Shown in pieces: positions 8,354-17,618 of a stretch of DNA of 64,000 nt. Below the pieces are notes generated by a model, which saw only the letters and a program-made list of their open reading frames with translations, was not told where the DNA came from and ran no database searches. The translations under genes and the position numbers were made by a program. The stretch's first letter is position 1. Every line of letters starts with the position of its first letter. The stretch comes from JAURVT01 sp049059935 (GTDB taxonomy: Bacteria; Actinomycetota; Actinomycetes; Propionibacteriales; Nocardioidaceae), in NCBI RefSeq assembly GCF_049059935.1, contig NZ_JBMGQR010000002.1, positions 105,522-169,521 of the forward strand. The letters are read 5' to 3'.

Positions 8354-8740
8354 CTTGATCGCGCTCTGGACACGTCGCTGCCATCACCAAGCGGCAGCAC
8401 TTAGCCAGTTCTCCCAGGCGCCAGCGGCTGGGGTCATCACGGGAGTACGGGGCGTACATCAGCGGCAGGTCGCCATGGCCCGCTTGCGGGCATAAGTGAG
8501 CTTGGGACGGCACCTGTCTGAGCGCCGACGTCGACGAATGGCAGGCCCGACGCCGCGGTCGGCACCGCGGCGAAATGCTCGGGCGGTAAGGTCCATCGGC
8601 TCACCCTCGTGGGAGTGATAGCAGCCGGCCCCGTGTTGTTGCTCGCCGAAGAGGTTTCCTGCACACTCAAGCGCTTATGGGGGGCACCTGGCCAGCTAAT
8701 CGCGGTCGTGCCGCGTGGGCGCGTCCGACAGGATGGTGCG
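8354..8740. other. Gene-free stretch between the low-GC cassette and hen1
   Basis: About 390 bp with no convincing gene. It should hold the minus-strand promoter of the membrane-protein operon and, at its right end, a CAGGAT hexamer (8729-8734) placed 6 nt before the hen1 GTG. Short open frames here do not resemble known proteins. I searched for a copy of the tRNA-Lys 3' end (GTTCGAGTCCC...GGCGCA) as an attachment site and saw none. Composition is intermediate between the cassette and the chromosome, so degraded mobile DNA is possible. Confidence 0.5.
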
Positions 8741-10141
8741 GTGTACCTGACCCTCACCTCGACGTCGACCCCGGCGACCGACCTCGGCTTCCTGCTCCAC
8801 AAGCACCCCGAGCGGGCGCAGAGCCTCGACGTCCTCGCCGGCCGGGCGCACGTGTTCTACCCCGAGGCGAGCGACGAGCGGTGCACCGTCGCCCTGCTGC
8901 TGGAGATCGACCCGATCGCGCTGGTCAAGGGCCGCCGGGGGCAGCGGGACGCGTTCTCCCTCGGCCAGTACGTCAACGACCGGCCGTACGCGGCGTCGTC
9001 GATGCTCGCCGTGGCGATGGGCAAGGCGTTCCGGACGGCGATGGCCGGGCGGTGCGACGCGCGTCCCGACCTGGTCACCCAGGCCCTCCCCCTGACGATC
9101 CACGTGCCGACGCTGCCCAGCGCCGGCGGCGCCGACCTCGTCCGCCGGCTGTTCGAGCCGCTGGGCTGGACGGTCGACGCGCGCCCGATCGCGCTCGATG
9201 AGACGGTGCCGGCGTGGGGCGGCTCCCGCTACGTCGACCTCACGCTGACCGGCGACGTCGTGCTGGCCGACGCGCTGAGCCACCTGTACGTCCTGCTTCC
9301 CGTGCTGGACGACGCCAAGCACTACTGGGTCACCGGCGACGAGGTCGACAAGCTGCTTCGCGCCGGCGGCGACTGGCTGGGCGCGCACCCCGAGCGCGAG
9401 CTCGTCACCCGCCGCTACCTCAAGCACCAGCGCGACCTCGTCCTCGACGCCACCACGCGGCTCACCGAGCTCGACGGCACCGTCGACGAGCCCGCACCCG
9501 ACGACGACCGCGAGACCCTGCCGCTCGTCGTCACGCGGCGGCGCACCGTCGTCGAGGCGCTCAGGGCCGAGGGCGCGTCGCGCGTCGTCGACATGGGATG
9601 CGGCGAGGGCGCGCTGCTGCGCGACCTGGTGCGCGACCCCGCGTTCGGCGAGGTGGTGGGCGTCGACGTGTCCGCCCGCGCGCTCGAGGTCGCCGAGAGG
9701 CGGCTCGACCTCGACCGCCTGCCCGACACCCAGCGCAGCAAGCTGACGCTGGCGCAGTCGTCGCTGACGTACCGCGACGACCGCTTCGCCGGGTACGACG
9801 CCGTCGTGCTGATGGAGGTGGTCGAGCACCTCGACCCCGAGCGGCTGCCCGCGCTCGAGACCACCGTGTTCGCGGGGTTCCGGCCGCGCACGGTCGTCGT
9901 CACCACGCCCAACGTGGAGCACAACGTGCGCTACGAGCACCTGCCCGCGGGGACGTTCCGCCACCGCGACCACCGCTTCGAGTGGACGCGCGCCGAGCTC
10001 GCCGCGTGGGCCGAGGGCGTCGGCGCCCGTCACGGCTACGCCGTCCGCTACGCCCCCGTGGGCGACGACGACCCCGAGGTCGGCCCACCCACCCAGATGG
10101 CCGTGTTCACCCGCATCGAGACCAGCCAGGCGGCATCGTGA
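8741..10141 (+). CDS. hen1: RNA 3'-terminal ribose 2'-O-methyltransferase Hen1
   Basis: Bacterial Hen1 of 466 residues. The start MYLTLTSTSTPATDLGFLLHKHPER matches the canonical Hen1 N-terminus, which is why the GTG at 8741 is preferred over an upstream one. The C-terminal half is a SAM methyltransferase with motif I VVDMGCGEGALLRDL (about 281-295). The metal-binding signature follows: EVVEHL, then HRDHRFEW, supplying the Glu and His ligands. Hen1 methylates the 2'-OH at the break in damaged RNA before Pnkp repairs it, protecting the sealed RNA from renewed cleavage. It overlaps pnkp by 4 bp (GTGA), the standard RNA-repair cassette. Confidence 0.95.
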   Translation: MYLTLTSTSTPATDLGFLLHKHPERAQSLDVLAGRAHVFYPEASDERCTVALLLEIDPIALVKGRRGQRDAFSLGQYVNDRPYAASSMLAVAMGKAFRTAMAGRCDARPDLVTQALPLTIHVPTLPSAGGADLVRRLFEPLGWTVDARPIALDETVPAWGGSRYVDLTLTGDVVLADALSHLYVLLPVLDDAKHYWVTGDEVDKLLRAGGDWLGAHPERELVTRRYLKHQRDLVLDATTRLTELDGTVDEPAPDDDRETLPLVVTRRRTVVEALRAEGASRVVDMGCGEGALLRDLVRDPAFGEVVGVDVSARALEVAERRLDLDRLPDTQRSKLTLAQSSLTYRDDRFAGYDAVVLMEVVEHLDPERLPALETTVFAGFRPRTVVVTTPNVEHNVRYEHLPAGTFRHRDHRFEWTRAELAAWAEGVGARHGYAVRYAPVGDDDPEVGPPTQMAVFTRIETSQAAS

Positions 10142-12693
10142 CCGAGCCCCACACGAACGAGCTCAGCATCCCCGAGCTGAGCCTCGTCGCCCTGGTGGGC
10201 CCGTCCGGCTCGGGCAAGTCCACCTTCGCGCGCCAGCACTTCAGTGCGTACGAGGTGATCTCCAGCGACGTCTGCCGCGGACTGGTGTCCGACGACGAGA
10301 ACGACCAGTCCGTCACGTCCGACGCGTTCGACGTGCTGGGCTTCATCGCCGGCAAGCGCCTGGCCCGCGGGCGCCTGACGGTCGTCGACGCCACCAACGT
10401 CCAGCGCGACGCCCGCCGCAGCCTCGTCCAGCTGGCCAAGGACCGCGACGTGCTGCCAGTGGCGATCGTGCTCGACCTGCCCGAGAGCGTCTGCGTCGCC
10501 CGCAACGCCGAGCGGCCCGACCGCGACTTCGGCGCGCGCGTCGTCAAGCGCCAGGCCGAGCAGCTGCGGCGGTCGATCCGCGGGCTGCAGCGCGAGGGGT
10601 TCCGCCAGGTGCACGTGCTGTCGAGCGTCGAGGAGGTCGAGGCGGCGACGATCGTCCGCGAGCGGCTGCGCAACGACCTCCGCGACGAGCACGGGCCGTT
10701 CGACGTGATCGGCGACGTGCACGGCTGCCGATCCGAGCTGGAGACGCTGCTCGGGAAGCTGGACTACGCCCTCGTCCGCGACGACGCCGGCCGCGCCGTC
10801 GACCTCACCCACCCCGCCGGACGTCGGCCCGTGTTCGTCGGCGACCTCGTCGACCGCGGCCCCGACTCCCCCGGCGTGCTGCGCCTGGTCATGGGTGCGG
10901 TGAAGGCCGGGCACGCGCTGTGCGTGCCGGGCAACCACGAGGCCAAGCTCGTCCGCGCGCTCGACGGCAGGAAGGTGACGGCGTCGCACGGGCTCGCCGA
11001 GACGCTCGACCAGCTCTCGCGCGAGGACGACGCGTTCGTCGCCGAGGTGCGCGAGTTCTGCTACGGCCTCGTCTCCCACCTGGTGCTGGACGACGGCCGA
11101 CTCGTGGTCGCGCACGCCGGGCTGAAGGAGGCGTACCACGGCCGCGCGTCCGGACGGGTGCGCAGCTTCGCGCTCTACGGCGACACCACGGGCGAGACCG
11201 ACGAGTTCGGCCTGCCCGTGCGCCTGCCGTGGGCCGACGACTACCGCGGCAGCGCGATGGTGCTCTACGGCCACGTGCCCACGCCGCAGGTCGAGTGGAT
11301 CAACGGCACCATGTGCCTCGACACCGGCTGCGTGTTCGGCGGCGAGCTGACGGCGCTGCGCTACCCCGAGAAGGAGGTCGTGGCGGTGCCGGCCGAGCGG
11401 GTCTGGCACGAGCCGAGCAAGCCGTTCACCACCGGGCCCGCCGCGCGCGAGCCCGACCAACTGAGCGTCGACGACGTGCTGGGCAAGCGCGTCGTCGAGA
11501 CGTCGCAGCACGGCCGGGTCACGATCGGCGAGGAGAACGCGGCCGGCGCGCTCGAGGTGATGAGCCGCTTCGCGCTGCACCCGCGCTGGGTGCCGTACCT
11601 GCCGCCGACGATGGCGCCCGTCGCCACCTCGGCGCGCCCCGACCTGCTCGAGCACCCCGACGAGGCGTTCTCGGCGTTCGCGAGCCAGGGCGTCACGCGG
11701 GTGGTCTGCGAGGAGAAGCACATGGGCTCGCGGGCCGTCGTGCTCGTGTGCCGCGACGCCGACGTCGCCGCGTCACGCTTCGGCGCCACCGGCGGCGAGA
11801 CCGGAGCGGTCCACACCCGAACCGGCCGCACGTTCTTCGAGCGCGACCTCACTGAGGAGCTGCTCGGACGGGTGCGCGCGGCTGTCGATGCCGCCGGGCT
11901 CTGGGACGAGCTGGGGACGGGCTGGCTGCTGCTCGACGCCGAGCTGCTGCCGTGGTCGGCCAAGGCCGGCGAGCTGCTGCGCGACCAGTACGCATCCGTC
12001 GGTGCGTCCGCGCGGTCGTCCCTGGCTGCGGCCGCCGACGGACTGCAGGCCGCCGCCGACCGCGGCGTCGACGTCACCGACCTGCTCGGACGCACGCGGG
12101 CACGCGCGACCGACGCCGACCTGTTCGTCGACGCCTACCGCCGCTACTGCTGGCCCGTCGACGGGCTCGACGGCGTGCAGCTCGCGCCGTTCCAGGTGCT
12201 CGCCACCCAGGGACGGACGTACGCCGAGCGCGAGCACGCCTGGCACCTCGACGTCGCCGACCGGCTGGTGGCCGCCGACCCGTCGACGTTCCGCACCACC
12301 CGTCGCCTCTTCGTCGACACCGCCGACGCGGCGTCGCTCGCCGAGGGCGTGGCGTGGTGGGAGCAGCTGACGGCGGGCGGTGGCGAGGGCATGGTCGTCA
12401 AGCCGGCGACCAACCTGACGCGCGGGAAGAAGGGGCTGGTCCAGCCCGGCCTCAAGGTGCGTGGACGCGAGTACCTGCGGATCATCTACGGCCCCGACTA
12501 CACCGAGGCCCAGCACCTGGCGCGGCTGCGTGACCGCAACCTCGGGCGCAAGCGCTCGCTCGCCCTGCGCGAGTACGCGCTCGGGCTCGAGGCGCTCGAG
12601 CGGCTCGCCCGCGACGAGCCGCTGTGGCGCGTCCACGAGGCGGTGTTCGCGGTGCTGGCGCTGGAGTCCGAACCGGTGGATCCTCGACTGTGA
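10138..12693 (+). CDS. pnkp: Polynucleotide kinase-phosphatase / ligase (Pnkp) RNA repair enzyme
   Basis: Three-domain protein of 851 residues. The N-terminal 5'-polynucleotide kinase has P-loop GPSGSGKS (about 22-29). A calcineurin-like 2',3'-phosphatase follows, with DVIGDVHGC, GDLVDRGPDS, GNHE, HAG and YGHVPTP (about 190-400). The C-terminal adenylyltransferase/ligase domain has EEKHMGSRAVV, where Lys527 is the expected AMP-accepting lysine, and a later VVKP motif. It heals the ends and ligates RNA cut by ribotoxins, together with Hen1 encoded just upstream. The GTG start gives a 4-bp overlap with hen1. Length and domain order are normal for the family. Confidence 0.95.
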   Translation: MTEPHTNELSIPELSLVALVGPSGSGKSTFARQHFSAYEVISSDVCRGLVSDDENDQSVTSDAFDVLGFIAGKRLARGRLTVVDATNVQRDARRSLVQLAKDRDVLPVAIVLDLPESVCVARNAERPDRDFGARVVKRQAEQLRRSIRGLQREGFRQVHVLSSVEEVEAATIVRERLRNDLRDEHGPFDVIGDVHGCRSELETLLGKLDYALVRDDAGRAVDLTHPAGRRPVFVGDLVDRGPDSPGVLRLVMGAVKAGHALCVPGNHEAKLVRALDGRKVTASHGLAETLDQLSREDDAFVAEVREFCYGLVSHLVLDDGRLVVAHAGLKEAYHGRASGRVRSFALYGDTTGETDEFGLPVRLPWADDYRGSAMVLYGHVPTPQVEWINGTMCLDTGCVFGGELTALRYPEKEVVAVPAERVWHEPSKPFTTGPAAREPDQLSVDDVLGKRVVETSQHGRVTIGEENAAGALEVMSRFALHPRWVPYLPPTMAPVATSARPDLLEHPDEAFSAFASQGVTRVVCEEKHMGSRAVVLVCRDADVAASRFGATGGETGAVHTRTGRTFFERDLTEELLGRVRAAVDAAGLWDELGTGWLLLDAELLPWSAKAGELLRDQYASVGASARSSLAAAADGLQAAADRGVDVTDLLGRTRARATDADLFVDAYRRYCWPVDGLDGVQLAPFQVLATQGRTYAEREHAWHLDVADRLVAADPSTFRTTRRLFVDTADAASLAEGVAWWEQLTAGGGEGMVVKPATNLTRGKKGLVQPGLKVRGREYLRIIYGPDYTEAQHLARLRDRNLGRKRSLALREYALGLEALERLARDEPLWRVHEAVFAVLALESEPVDPRL

Positions 12694-12695
12694 CC

Positions 12696-13421
12696 ATGAG
12701 CGAGCGGCGGGCGCGCTGGCGCCGGCGCGCCTTCTGGCCGCTGACGGTGTCGGCGGTGGTGTTCCTGGCCGCGTACGCGTGGCCCATCCTCGACCCCGAC
12801 CTGCCGCGGCACTGGGTGGTGCTGTGCCGCACCGCGACCACGGTGACGTGGGCGGTGTTCGTCGTCGACTACGTCGCGCGGCTCGTGATGGCGCCCGACC
12901 GGCGCAGGTTCGTCCGCACCCACCTGCTCGACCTCGCGGTCGTCGTCCTGCCCCTGCTGCGACCGCTGCAGCTGCTGCGGCTCGTCACGTTCCTGCACGT
13001 GCTCAACCGCTACGCGACGGGCTCGTTCCGCGGACGGGTCGCGGCGTACGTCGCCGGCGCCACCGTGCTGGTGGTGTTCGTCGCCTCGCTCGCGGTGCTC
13101 AACGCCGAGCGCGGCCGGCCCGGCGCGAACATCGAGACGTTCGGCGACGCGCTGTGGTGGGCGATGACGACCATCACCACGGTCGGGTACGGCGACTACG
13201 CCCCCGTCACCGTGACCGGACGCATCGTCGCCGCGGTGCTGATGCTGTCGGGCATCGCCCTGCTCGGCGTGGTGACCGCCGGCCTCGCGTCGTGGCTGAT
13301 CCAGCGCGTCAGCCAGGTCGACGAGGACGCCGAGCAGGTGACGCGCGGCGACGTCCGTGCGCTGCGCGAGGAGATCACCCGGCTGCGGGCCGATGTGGAG
13401 CGACTCCGCCGGGATCCCTGA
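12696..13421 (+). CDS. Voltage-gated-like potassium channel subunit
   Basis: Inner-membrane protein of 241 residues. Four hydrophobic segments (about 12-30, 42-65, 75-100 and 120-140) come before a pore loop carrying the K+ selectivity filter TVGYGD (about 166-171), then the final pore helix. The C-terminal tail (about 205-241, DEDAEQVTRGDVRALREEITRLRADVERL) is a predicted coiled coil likely to drive tetramerisation. There is no RCK domain. The ATG is 3 nt after the pnkp stop; a GTG overlapping that stop is an alternative. Co-transcription with hen1-pnkp is likely by spacing only, with no evident functional link. Confidence 0.9.
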   Translation: MSERRARWRRRAFWPLTVSAVVFLAAYAWPILDPDLPRHWVVLCRTATTVTWAVFVVDYVARLVMAPDRRRFVRTHLLDLAVVVLPLLRPLQLLRLVTFLHVLNRYATGSFRGRVAAYVAGATVLVVFVASLAVLNAERGRPGANIETFGDALWWAMTTITTVGYGDYAPVTVTGRIVAAVLMLSGIALLGVVTAGLASWLIQRVSQVDEDAEQVTRGDVRALREEITRLRADVERLRRDP

Positions 13422-13453
13422 CACCCCGCGTCCGCGGGAGTAGCGTCGTCGAC

Positions 13454-13834
13454 GTGGACGAGGAGGCCGGTGAGCTCGCGTGCCGCTTCGCCGCGGCCCT
13501 GGCCGCCAAGGACCGCGACGAGTTGTGCGACGTCCTCGCCGCCGACGTCGACTTCCACGGCATGACGCCGGGCCGCACCTGGAGCGCGCCCTCGTCGGCG
13601 GCCCTGGTGGACGACGTGCTGCTCGGGGCCTGGTTCGAGCCCACCGACCGGATCACCGACCTGGTGTCGGTCGAGACCCACGCGGTGATGGACCGGACCC
13701 ACCTCACCTACCAGCTGACGGTCCTGAACGTCGACGGGCTGCACCTGGTGGAGCAGACCGCCTACCTCACCGAGTCGGCCGGCCGGATCGACTGGATGCG
13801 GCTCATGTGCAGCGGGTTCCGTCCGGTCCACTGA
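13454..13834 (+). CDS. SnoaL/NTF2-like domain protein
   Basis: Small protein of 126 residues whose pattern fits the NTF2-like cone fold: a helical N-terminus (ELACRFAAALAAKDRDELCDVLAADVDFHGMTPG), then alternating strands ending in AGRIDWMRLMCSG. Such proteins are enzymes (isomerases, cyclases) or ligand binders; nothing here fixes a substrate. The GTG start is placed 7 nt after a TAGCGT -10 box (13441-13446), indicating a leaderless transcript separate from the channel gene. Confidence 0.65.
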   Translation: MDEEAGELACRFAAALAAKDRDELCDVLAADVDFHGMTPGRTWSAPSSAALVDDVLLGAWFEPTDRITDLVSVETHAVMDRTHLTYQLTVLNVDGLHLVEQTAYLTESAGRIDWMRLMCSGFRPVH

Positions 13835-13901
13835 TCGTCGTGTCTCTCCGGGAATCCTCAATTCCTACACAAGATGAGGTAAAAGCCATCACTATGTAGT
13901 A

Positions 13902-15824
13902 GTGAGCAAGCACCGAGCACCGACCCTGGGCGAGGCCCTCGTGACGTCAAGCCTGCTCACCGAGAGCCAGCGGGACTGGGCCCTGGACGTCGCCACGACC
14001 CACAAGTGCCGCCTCGGCGAGGTCCTCGTCGCGTCGGGCCTGGTCCGGCGGGTGGACCTGTTCCGGGTGCTCGCCGACATGTGGGGCTACACGCTGATCG
14101 ACCTGGTGCGCGAGCCCGTCGAGGCCGGGGTGCTGCAGGGGCTCGACCCTCGCCGCCTCGCCGACCAGGGCTGGGTGCCGGTACGCCGCGGCCGCGTGGG
14201 CGCCACCGGCACGGAGTTCGTCCTCGTCGCCACCAGCGAGCGCCCGACGCCCGCCCTGCGCGCGACGGTGGAGCAGGCACTCGCGACACCGGTGCAGTTC
14301 CAGGTGACCACCGACTGGGACCTGCGCCACGCCCTGCACGAGGGCTTCCGCGACGAGATCGTCGAGCAGGCCACGATGGGGCTGTGGCAGCGCGAGGCCA
14401 CCCAGTCCGCCCGTACGACGGTGCTGGGCCGGCAGAAGCTCGGCATCGTCCTCACGCTCGTCGCGATCGCGGTGGCGGCCGTGCTCGCGCCGCTCGCCAC
14501 GGCCAAGACCGCGATGGCGGTCGTCAGCCTGGTGTTCCTCGCGTCGGTGCTCTTCAAGTACGTGGTGTGCCTCTCGGGCGCCAAGCGCGAGAACCACGTG
14601 CAGGTCACCGACGCCGAGGTCGAGGCGCTCGACCCCGGTGACCTCCCCGTCTACACCGTGCTCGTCCCCGTCTACCGCGAGGCCAACGTGGTGGCCGACC
14701 TGATCGCCAACCTCGGCGCGCTCGACTACCCGGCCGAGAAGCTCGAGATCCTGCTGCTCCTGGAGCAGGACGACGACGAGACGATCGCCGCGGCCAAGGC
14801 GGCCCGTCCGCCCGAGACGGTGACCTTCGTGATCGTCCCCCCGGGCCACCCCCAGACCAAGCCCAAGGCCTGCAACGTCGGCCTGTTCTTCGCCCGCGGC
14901 GAGCACCTGGTGATCTACGACGCCGAGGACAAGCCCGACCCCGACCAGCTGAAGAAGGCCGTGCTCGCGTTCCGCCGCGGCGGCGACGACCTCGTCTGCG
15001 TCCAGGCCGCCCTGAACTACTGGAACGCCACCGACAACTGGCTGACCCGGATGTTCACCCTCGAGTACTCGTTCTGGTTCGACTACATGCTGCCGGGCCT
15101 GGACAAGCTCCACCTGCCGATCCCGCTCGGCGGCACGTCCAACCACTTCCGCACCGCCGACCTGCGCGAGCTCGGCGGCTGGGACCCCTTCAACGTCACC
15201 GAGGACGCCGACCTCGGCATCCGGGCGTCGGCGCTGGGCAAGACCGTGGGCGTCGTCAACTCGACGACGTTCGAGGAGGCCAACCGGGCCCCGGGCAACT
15301 GGGTGCGCCAGCGCTCGCGCTGGATCAAGGGCTACCTGCAGACGCTGCTCGTCCACGCCCGTCAGCCCGGCAGGCTCGTGCGCAAGGCCGGGCCCGTGCA
15401 GGTCGGCGCGTTCGCGCTGCTCATCGGCGGCACCCCGGCCACGTTCCTGTGCACCCCGCCGCTGCTGGCGCTGTTCGTCGCGTCGCTCGTGGTGGGGCCG
15501 TCGGCCCTCGGCGGGCTGTTCGGCGGCTGGGTGCTGTGGGTCAGCCTGTTCAACCTGATCGCCGGCAACGGCCTGATGATCCACATCTCGATGATGGGCG
15601 CCTTCAAGCGCCGGCGGTACGAGCTGGTGCCGTGGGCGCTGCTCAACCCCGTCTACTGGCTGCTCCACTCGATCGCCTCGTACAAGGCGCTCTGGCAGCT
15701 CATCACCAAGCCCCACTACTGGGAGAAGACGACCCATGGTCTCAGTACTGCCGAGCCCGACCACGTCACCGTCGAGCCTGCCGGGGCCCTCGGTCGTCCC
15801 CATGCGGAGCCTGTGGCCGGCTAG
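13902..15824 (+). CDS. GT2 glycosyltransferase with N-terminal MshEN-like (GspE-N) domain
   Basis: Membrane glycosyltransferase of 640 residues. Residues 1-150 contain two copies of an MshEN/T2SS-E N-terminal pattern (TLGEALVTSSLLTESQ and RLGEVLVASGLVRRVDLF), a domain known in other proteins to bind cyclic-di-GMP. Two hydrophobic helices (about 185-225) precede a processive GT2 domain. Its motifs are VLVPVYREANV, then YDAEDKPD (metal-binding acidic motif), TEDADLGIRA (catalytic Asp) and QRSRWIKGYLQT (QxxRW). C-terminal membrane helices would form the translocation channel. The architecture matches proteins named XagB and points to a secreted polysaccharide whose synthesis is probably c-di-GMP-gated (inference). 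A GTG start sits 6 nt after a CACTAT -10-like box. The next gene overlaps its 3' end. Confidence 0.88.
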   Translation: MSKHRAPTLGEALVTSSLLTESQRDWALDVATTHKCRLGEVLVASGLVRRVDLFRVLADMWGYTLIDLVREPVEAGVLQGLDPRRLADQGWVPVRRGRVGATGTEFVLVATSERPTPALRATVEQALATPVQFQVTTDWDLRHALHEGFRDEIVEQATMGLWQREATQSARTTVLGRQKLGIVLTLVAIAVAAVLAPLATAKTAMAVVSLVFLASVLFKYVVCLSGAKRENHVQVTDAEVEALDPGDLPVYTVLVPVYREANVVADLIANLGALDYPAEKLEILLLLEQDDDETIAAAKAARPPETVTFVIVPPGHPQTKPKACNVGLFFARGEHLVIYDAEDKPDPDQLKKAVLAFRRGGDDLVCVQAALNYWNATDNWLTRMFTLEYSFWFDYMLPGLDKLHLPIPLGGTSNHFRTADLRELGGWDPFNVTEDADLGIRASALGKTVGVVNSTTFEEANRAPGNWVRQRSRWIKGYLQTLLVHARQPGRLVRKAGPVQVGAFALLIGGTPATFLCTPPLLALFVASLVVGPSALGGLFGGWVLWVSLFNLIAGNGLMIHISMMGAFKRRRYELVPWALLNPVYWLLHSIASYKALWQLITKPHYWEKTTHGLSTAEPDHVTVEPAGALGRPHAEPVAG

Positions 15825-16896
15825 CCCGAGCCGCCGCTGGACGCTGCGCGCGGCCCTGGCCGCGCCCCTGGCCGTCGCGGCGTGGTGGGCCTCGCACCAG
15901 GGGTTCGTCAGCGCCGCCAACGAGCGCTTCGCCCTGCACGCCGAGGCCCTCGTCGCCGGCGGCGCCGACCTGTCCGGGCTCGGCTGGGCCTACCCACCGC
16001 TGCCCACCCTGGCCGCCGCTGCCCTGCCCGGTGGTGCGCTGAGCCTATCGCTGGTGGCCTGCCTCCTGGCGGCGTTCGCGCTGCAGCGGGTGTGGGCGCT
16101 GCTGGTGCAGCGCGACCTGCCGCACCTGCTCGTCGGCGCGCTGCTCGCGACCGTCTTCGCCGTGCCGGCCGTGGCGTACGTGGCGAGTCAGTCGATGGCG
16201 GCCATCGGCTCGCTCGCGCTCCTCACCGTGGCGCTCGAGGGCGTCGCCTGGTTCACCCTCGCCCGCCAGACCGAGGCGGGGTTCATGGTGGGACTCGCGC
16301 TCGCCGGGGCCTTCTTGTTCGACCCCCTGGCCATCTTCTTCGCCATCGCCGTGGCCGCCATGTCGGTGCTCATCGCCCGCGACCGGTTCCGCGACGAGCC
16401 CGGCGCCGCCACGGCCACCGTCGCGGTCATGGTGTTCCCCGTGATGTTCCTGGCCGTGGCCTGGTCGTTCCTGCAGTGGCAGTTCACCGGCTCGGCCCTC
16501 GGCTGGGTGCTCCTCACCGACGACGCGCTGCAGTTCACCCACGGAGTCGTCGGTGGCCTCGGGATCGCCGCGGCCGAAGTGGGGCTCACCGTGCTCGTCA
16601 GCCCGCTGTTCGTCGTCGTGGCGCTGCTCTACTGGCGCCAGCCGCTAACGGTCCTGGCGCAGCTGGTCGTCGTCCCGGTGATGGTGATGGCGCTGTGGTT
16701 CCAGCTGCCGCTCACGGCGGTGTCGGTCTACCTCCTGTGCACCCTGGTCGCGCTCACGCACGTGCCGCGCGACCTCACCCGACGCCTGCAGGTGCTGATC
16801 GGCGTCGTCGCGCTCGTGCAGGTGGCCGCGGTGTGGGCGGTACCGCCCGTCAGCGACGGATTCGAGCAGTGGCTCGCTGTGCTGGGGGCGTCATGA
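15736..16896 (+). CDS. Polytopic membrane protein of the glycosyltransferase locus
   Basis: Protein of 386 residues with about ten hydrophobic segments and no motif I can name. Its pattern (WASHQGFVSAANERFALHAEALVAGGADLSGLGWAYPPLPTL near the N-terminus) recalls lipid-linked-sugar glycosyltransferases or EPS membrane proteins, where an early periplasmic loop is acidic and aromatic, but no catalytic pair is evident. The ATG at 15736, overlapping the glycosyltransferase gene by 89 bp, is chosen because GGGAGAAG lies upstream of it; ATG 15802 is the alternative. The tight overlap implies a joint role in making or exporting the same polysaccharide. Confidence 0.7.
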   Translation: MVSVLPSPTTSPSSLPGPSVVPMRSLWPASPSRRWTLRAALAAPLAVAAWWASHQGFVSAANERFALHAEALVAGGADLSGLGWAYPPLPTLAAAALPGGALSLSLVACLLAAFALQRVWALLVQRDLPHLLVGALLATVFAVPAVAYVASQSMAAIGSLALLTVALEGVAWFTLARQTEAGFMVGLALAGAFLFDPLAIFFAIAVAAMSVLIARDRFRDEPGAATATVAVMVFPVMFLAVAWSFLQWQFTGSALGWVLLTDDALQFTHGVVGGLGIAAAEVGLTVLVSPLFVVVALLYWRQPLTVLAQLVVVPVMVMALWFQLPLTAVSVYLLCTLVALTHVPRDLTRRLQVLIGVVALVQVAAVWAVPPVSDGFEQWLAVLGAS

Positions 16897-17618
16897 CCCT
16901 CACGCCCGCCCGCCTGAGCCAGGTGACGGTGCTGGTGGCCGAGCGCCGCACCGAGCTGTTCGCCGGCACCCGCTCCGCGGCCGACGCCCGCGCCCTCGCC
17001 TCGATGCTCGACCTCGCCTGGGTCGCCGGCCTGCTCGACGACCTCGACGGCGCCAGCGCGCCGTCCCGGCTGCCGGAGGTGTGGGCGGGCCTCCACGCGT
17101 CGACCTGGTCCCGGCGCCTGAGCGACCTGAGGGCGCGCTGCACCGCCGTCGAGCCCTCGTTGCACCGCCGGCTGGCCGGTTCACCGCGGAGGGTCACGGC
17201 CGCCGAGCGCGAGCTGGTCCGCACCGTCGCGTTCCTCGCCGACGGCGCCCTCACCGGACCGGGGTGGCACGCGCTGCTCCCCCTCGTCTGGACACACGTC
17301 GTGCTCGGGCCCGGCGACCTGCTCGCCATGCCGCCGCGCGGCCGCGCCCTCGTGCTGGACGGCGCGTGGGTGGAGGTCGTCGCCGACGTCACCCACCCCG
17401 TCGCCGACGACGCACCGCGGCGACTGGGGACCGTCGCGCGCGGACCGCTGGACGTCGCGCACGAGCCGCTGTCGGGCCTCACGGTGACCGTCGGGCGCTC
17501 ACCGGTGTCGGTGTCGGTGTCGGTGCCCTGCGGGCAGGCGACCTGCACCGGCCACGCGACACGTCAGCTGAAGTGGAGCCACTCGTCCACCTCGGGCGCG
17601 CTGGCCCCCATGGCGTAG
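16893..17618 (+). CDS. Unknown protein, third gene of the glycosyltransferase operon
   Basis: Protein of 241 residues that I do not recognise. The N-terminal two thirds look helical and arginine-rich (LTPARLSQVTVLVAERRTELFAG, LHRRLAGSPRRVTAAERELVRTVAFLADG). The middle contains GPGDLLAMPPRGRALVLDGAWVEVVADV, possibly a beta-rich stretch. The ATG overlaps the previous stop (ATGA), so it is coupled to the membrane protein. Near the C-terminus, three tandem GGTGTC hexamers (17504-17521) encode alternating Val-Ser. The last 55 bp overlap the convergent FUSC gene, which is unusual and might mean the frame was extended by a lost stop. Confidence 0.6.
   Translation: MTLTPARLSQVTVLVAERRTELFAGTRSAADARALASMLDLAWVAGLLDDLDGASAPSRLPEVWAGLHASTWSRRLSDLRARCTAVEPSLHRRLAGSPRRVTAAERELVRTVAFLADGALTGPGWHALLPLVWTHVVLGPGDLLAMPPRGRALVLDGAWVEVVADVTHPVADDAPRRLGTVARGPLDVAHEPLSGLTVTVGRSPVSVSVSVPCGQATCTGHATRQLKWSHSSTSGALAPMA

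Noticed and set aside
7102..8740. Attachment-site duplicate of the tRNA-Lys 3' end
   Set aside because: I looked for a second copy of the T-arm/acceptor sequence downstream of the island and found none, so no att site is claimed.
8307..8802. Short minus-strand frames in the gene-free stretch before hen1, considered as integrase or relaxase remnants
   Set aside because: No catalytic motif or recognisable family text could be found, so they are not reported as pseudogenes.
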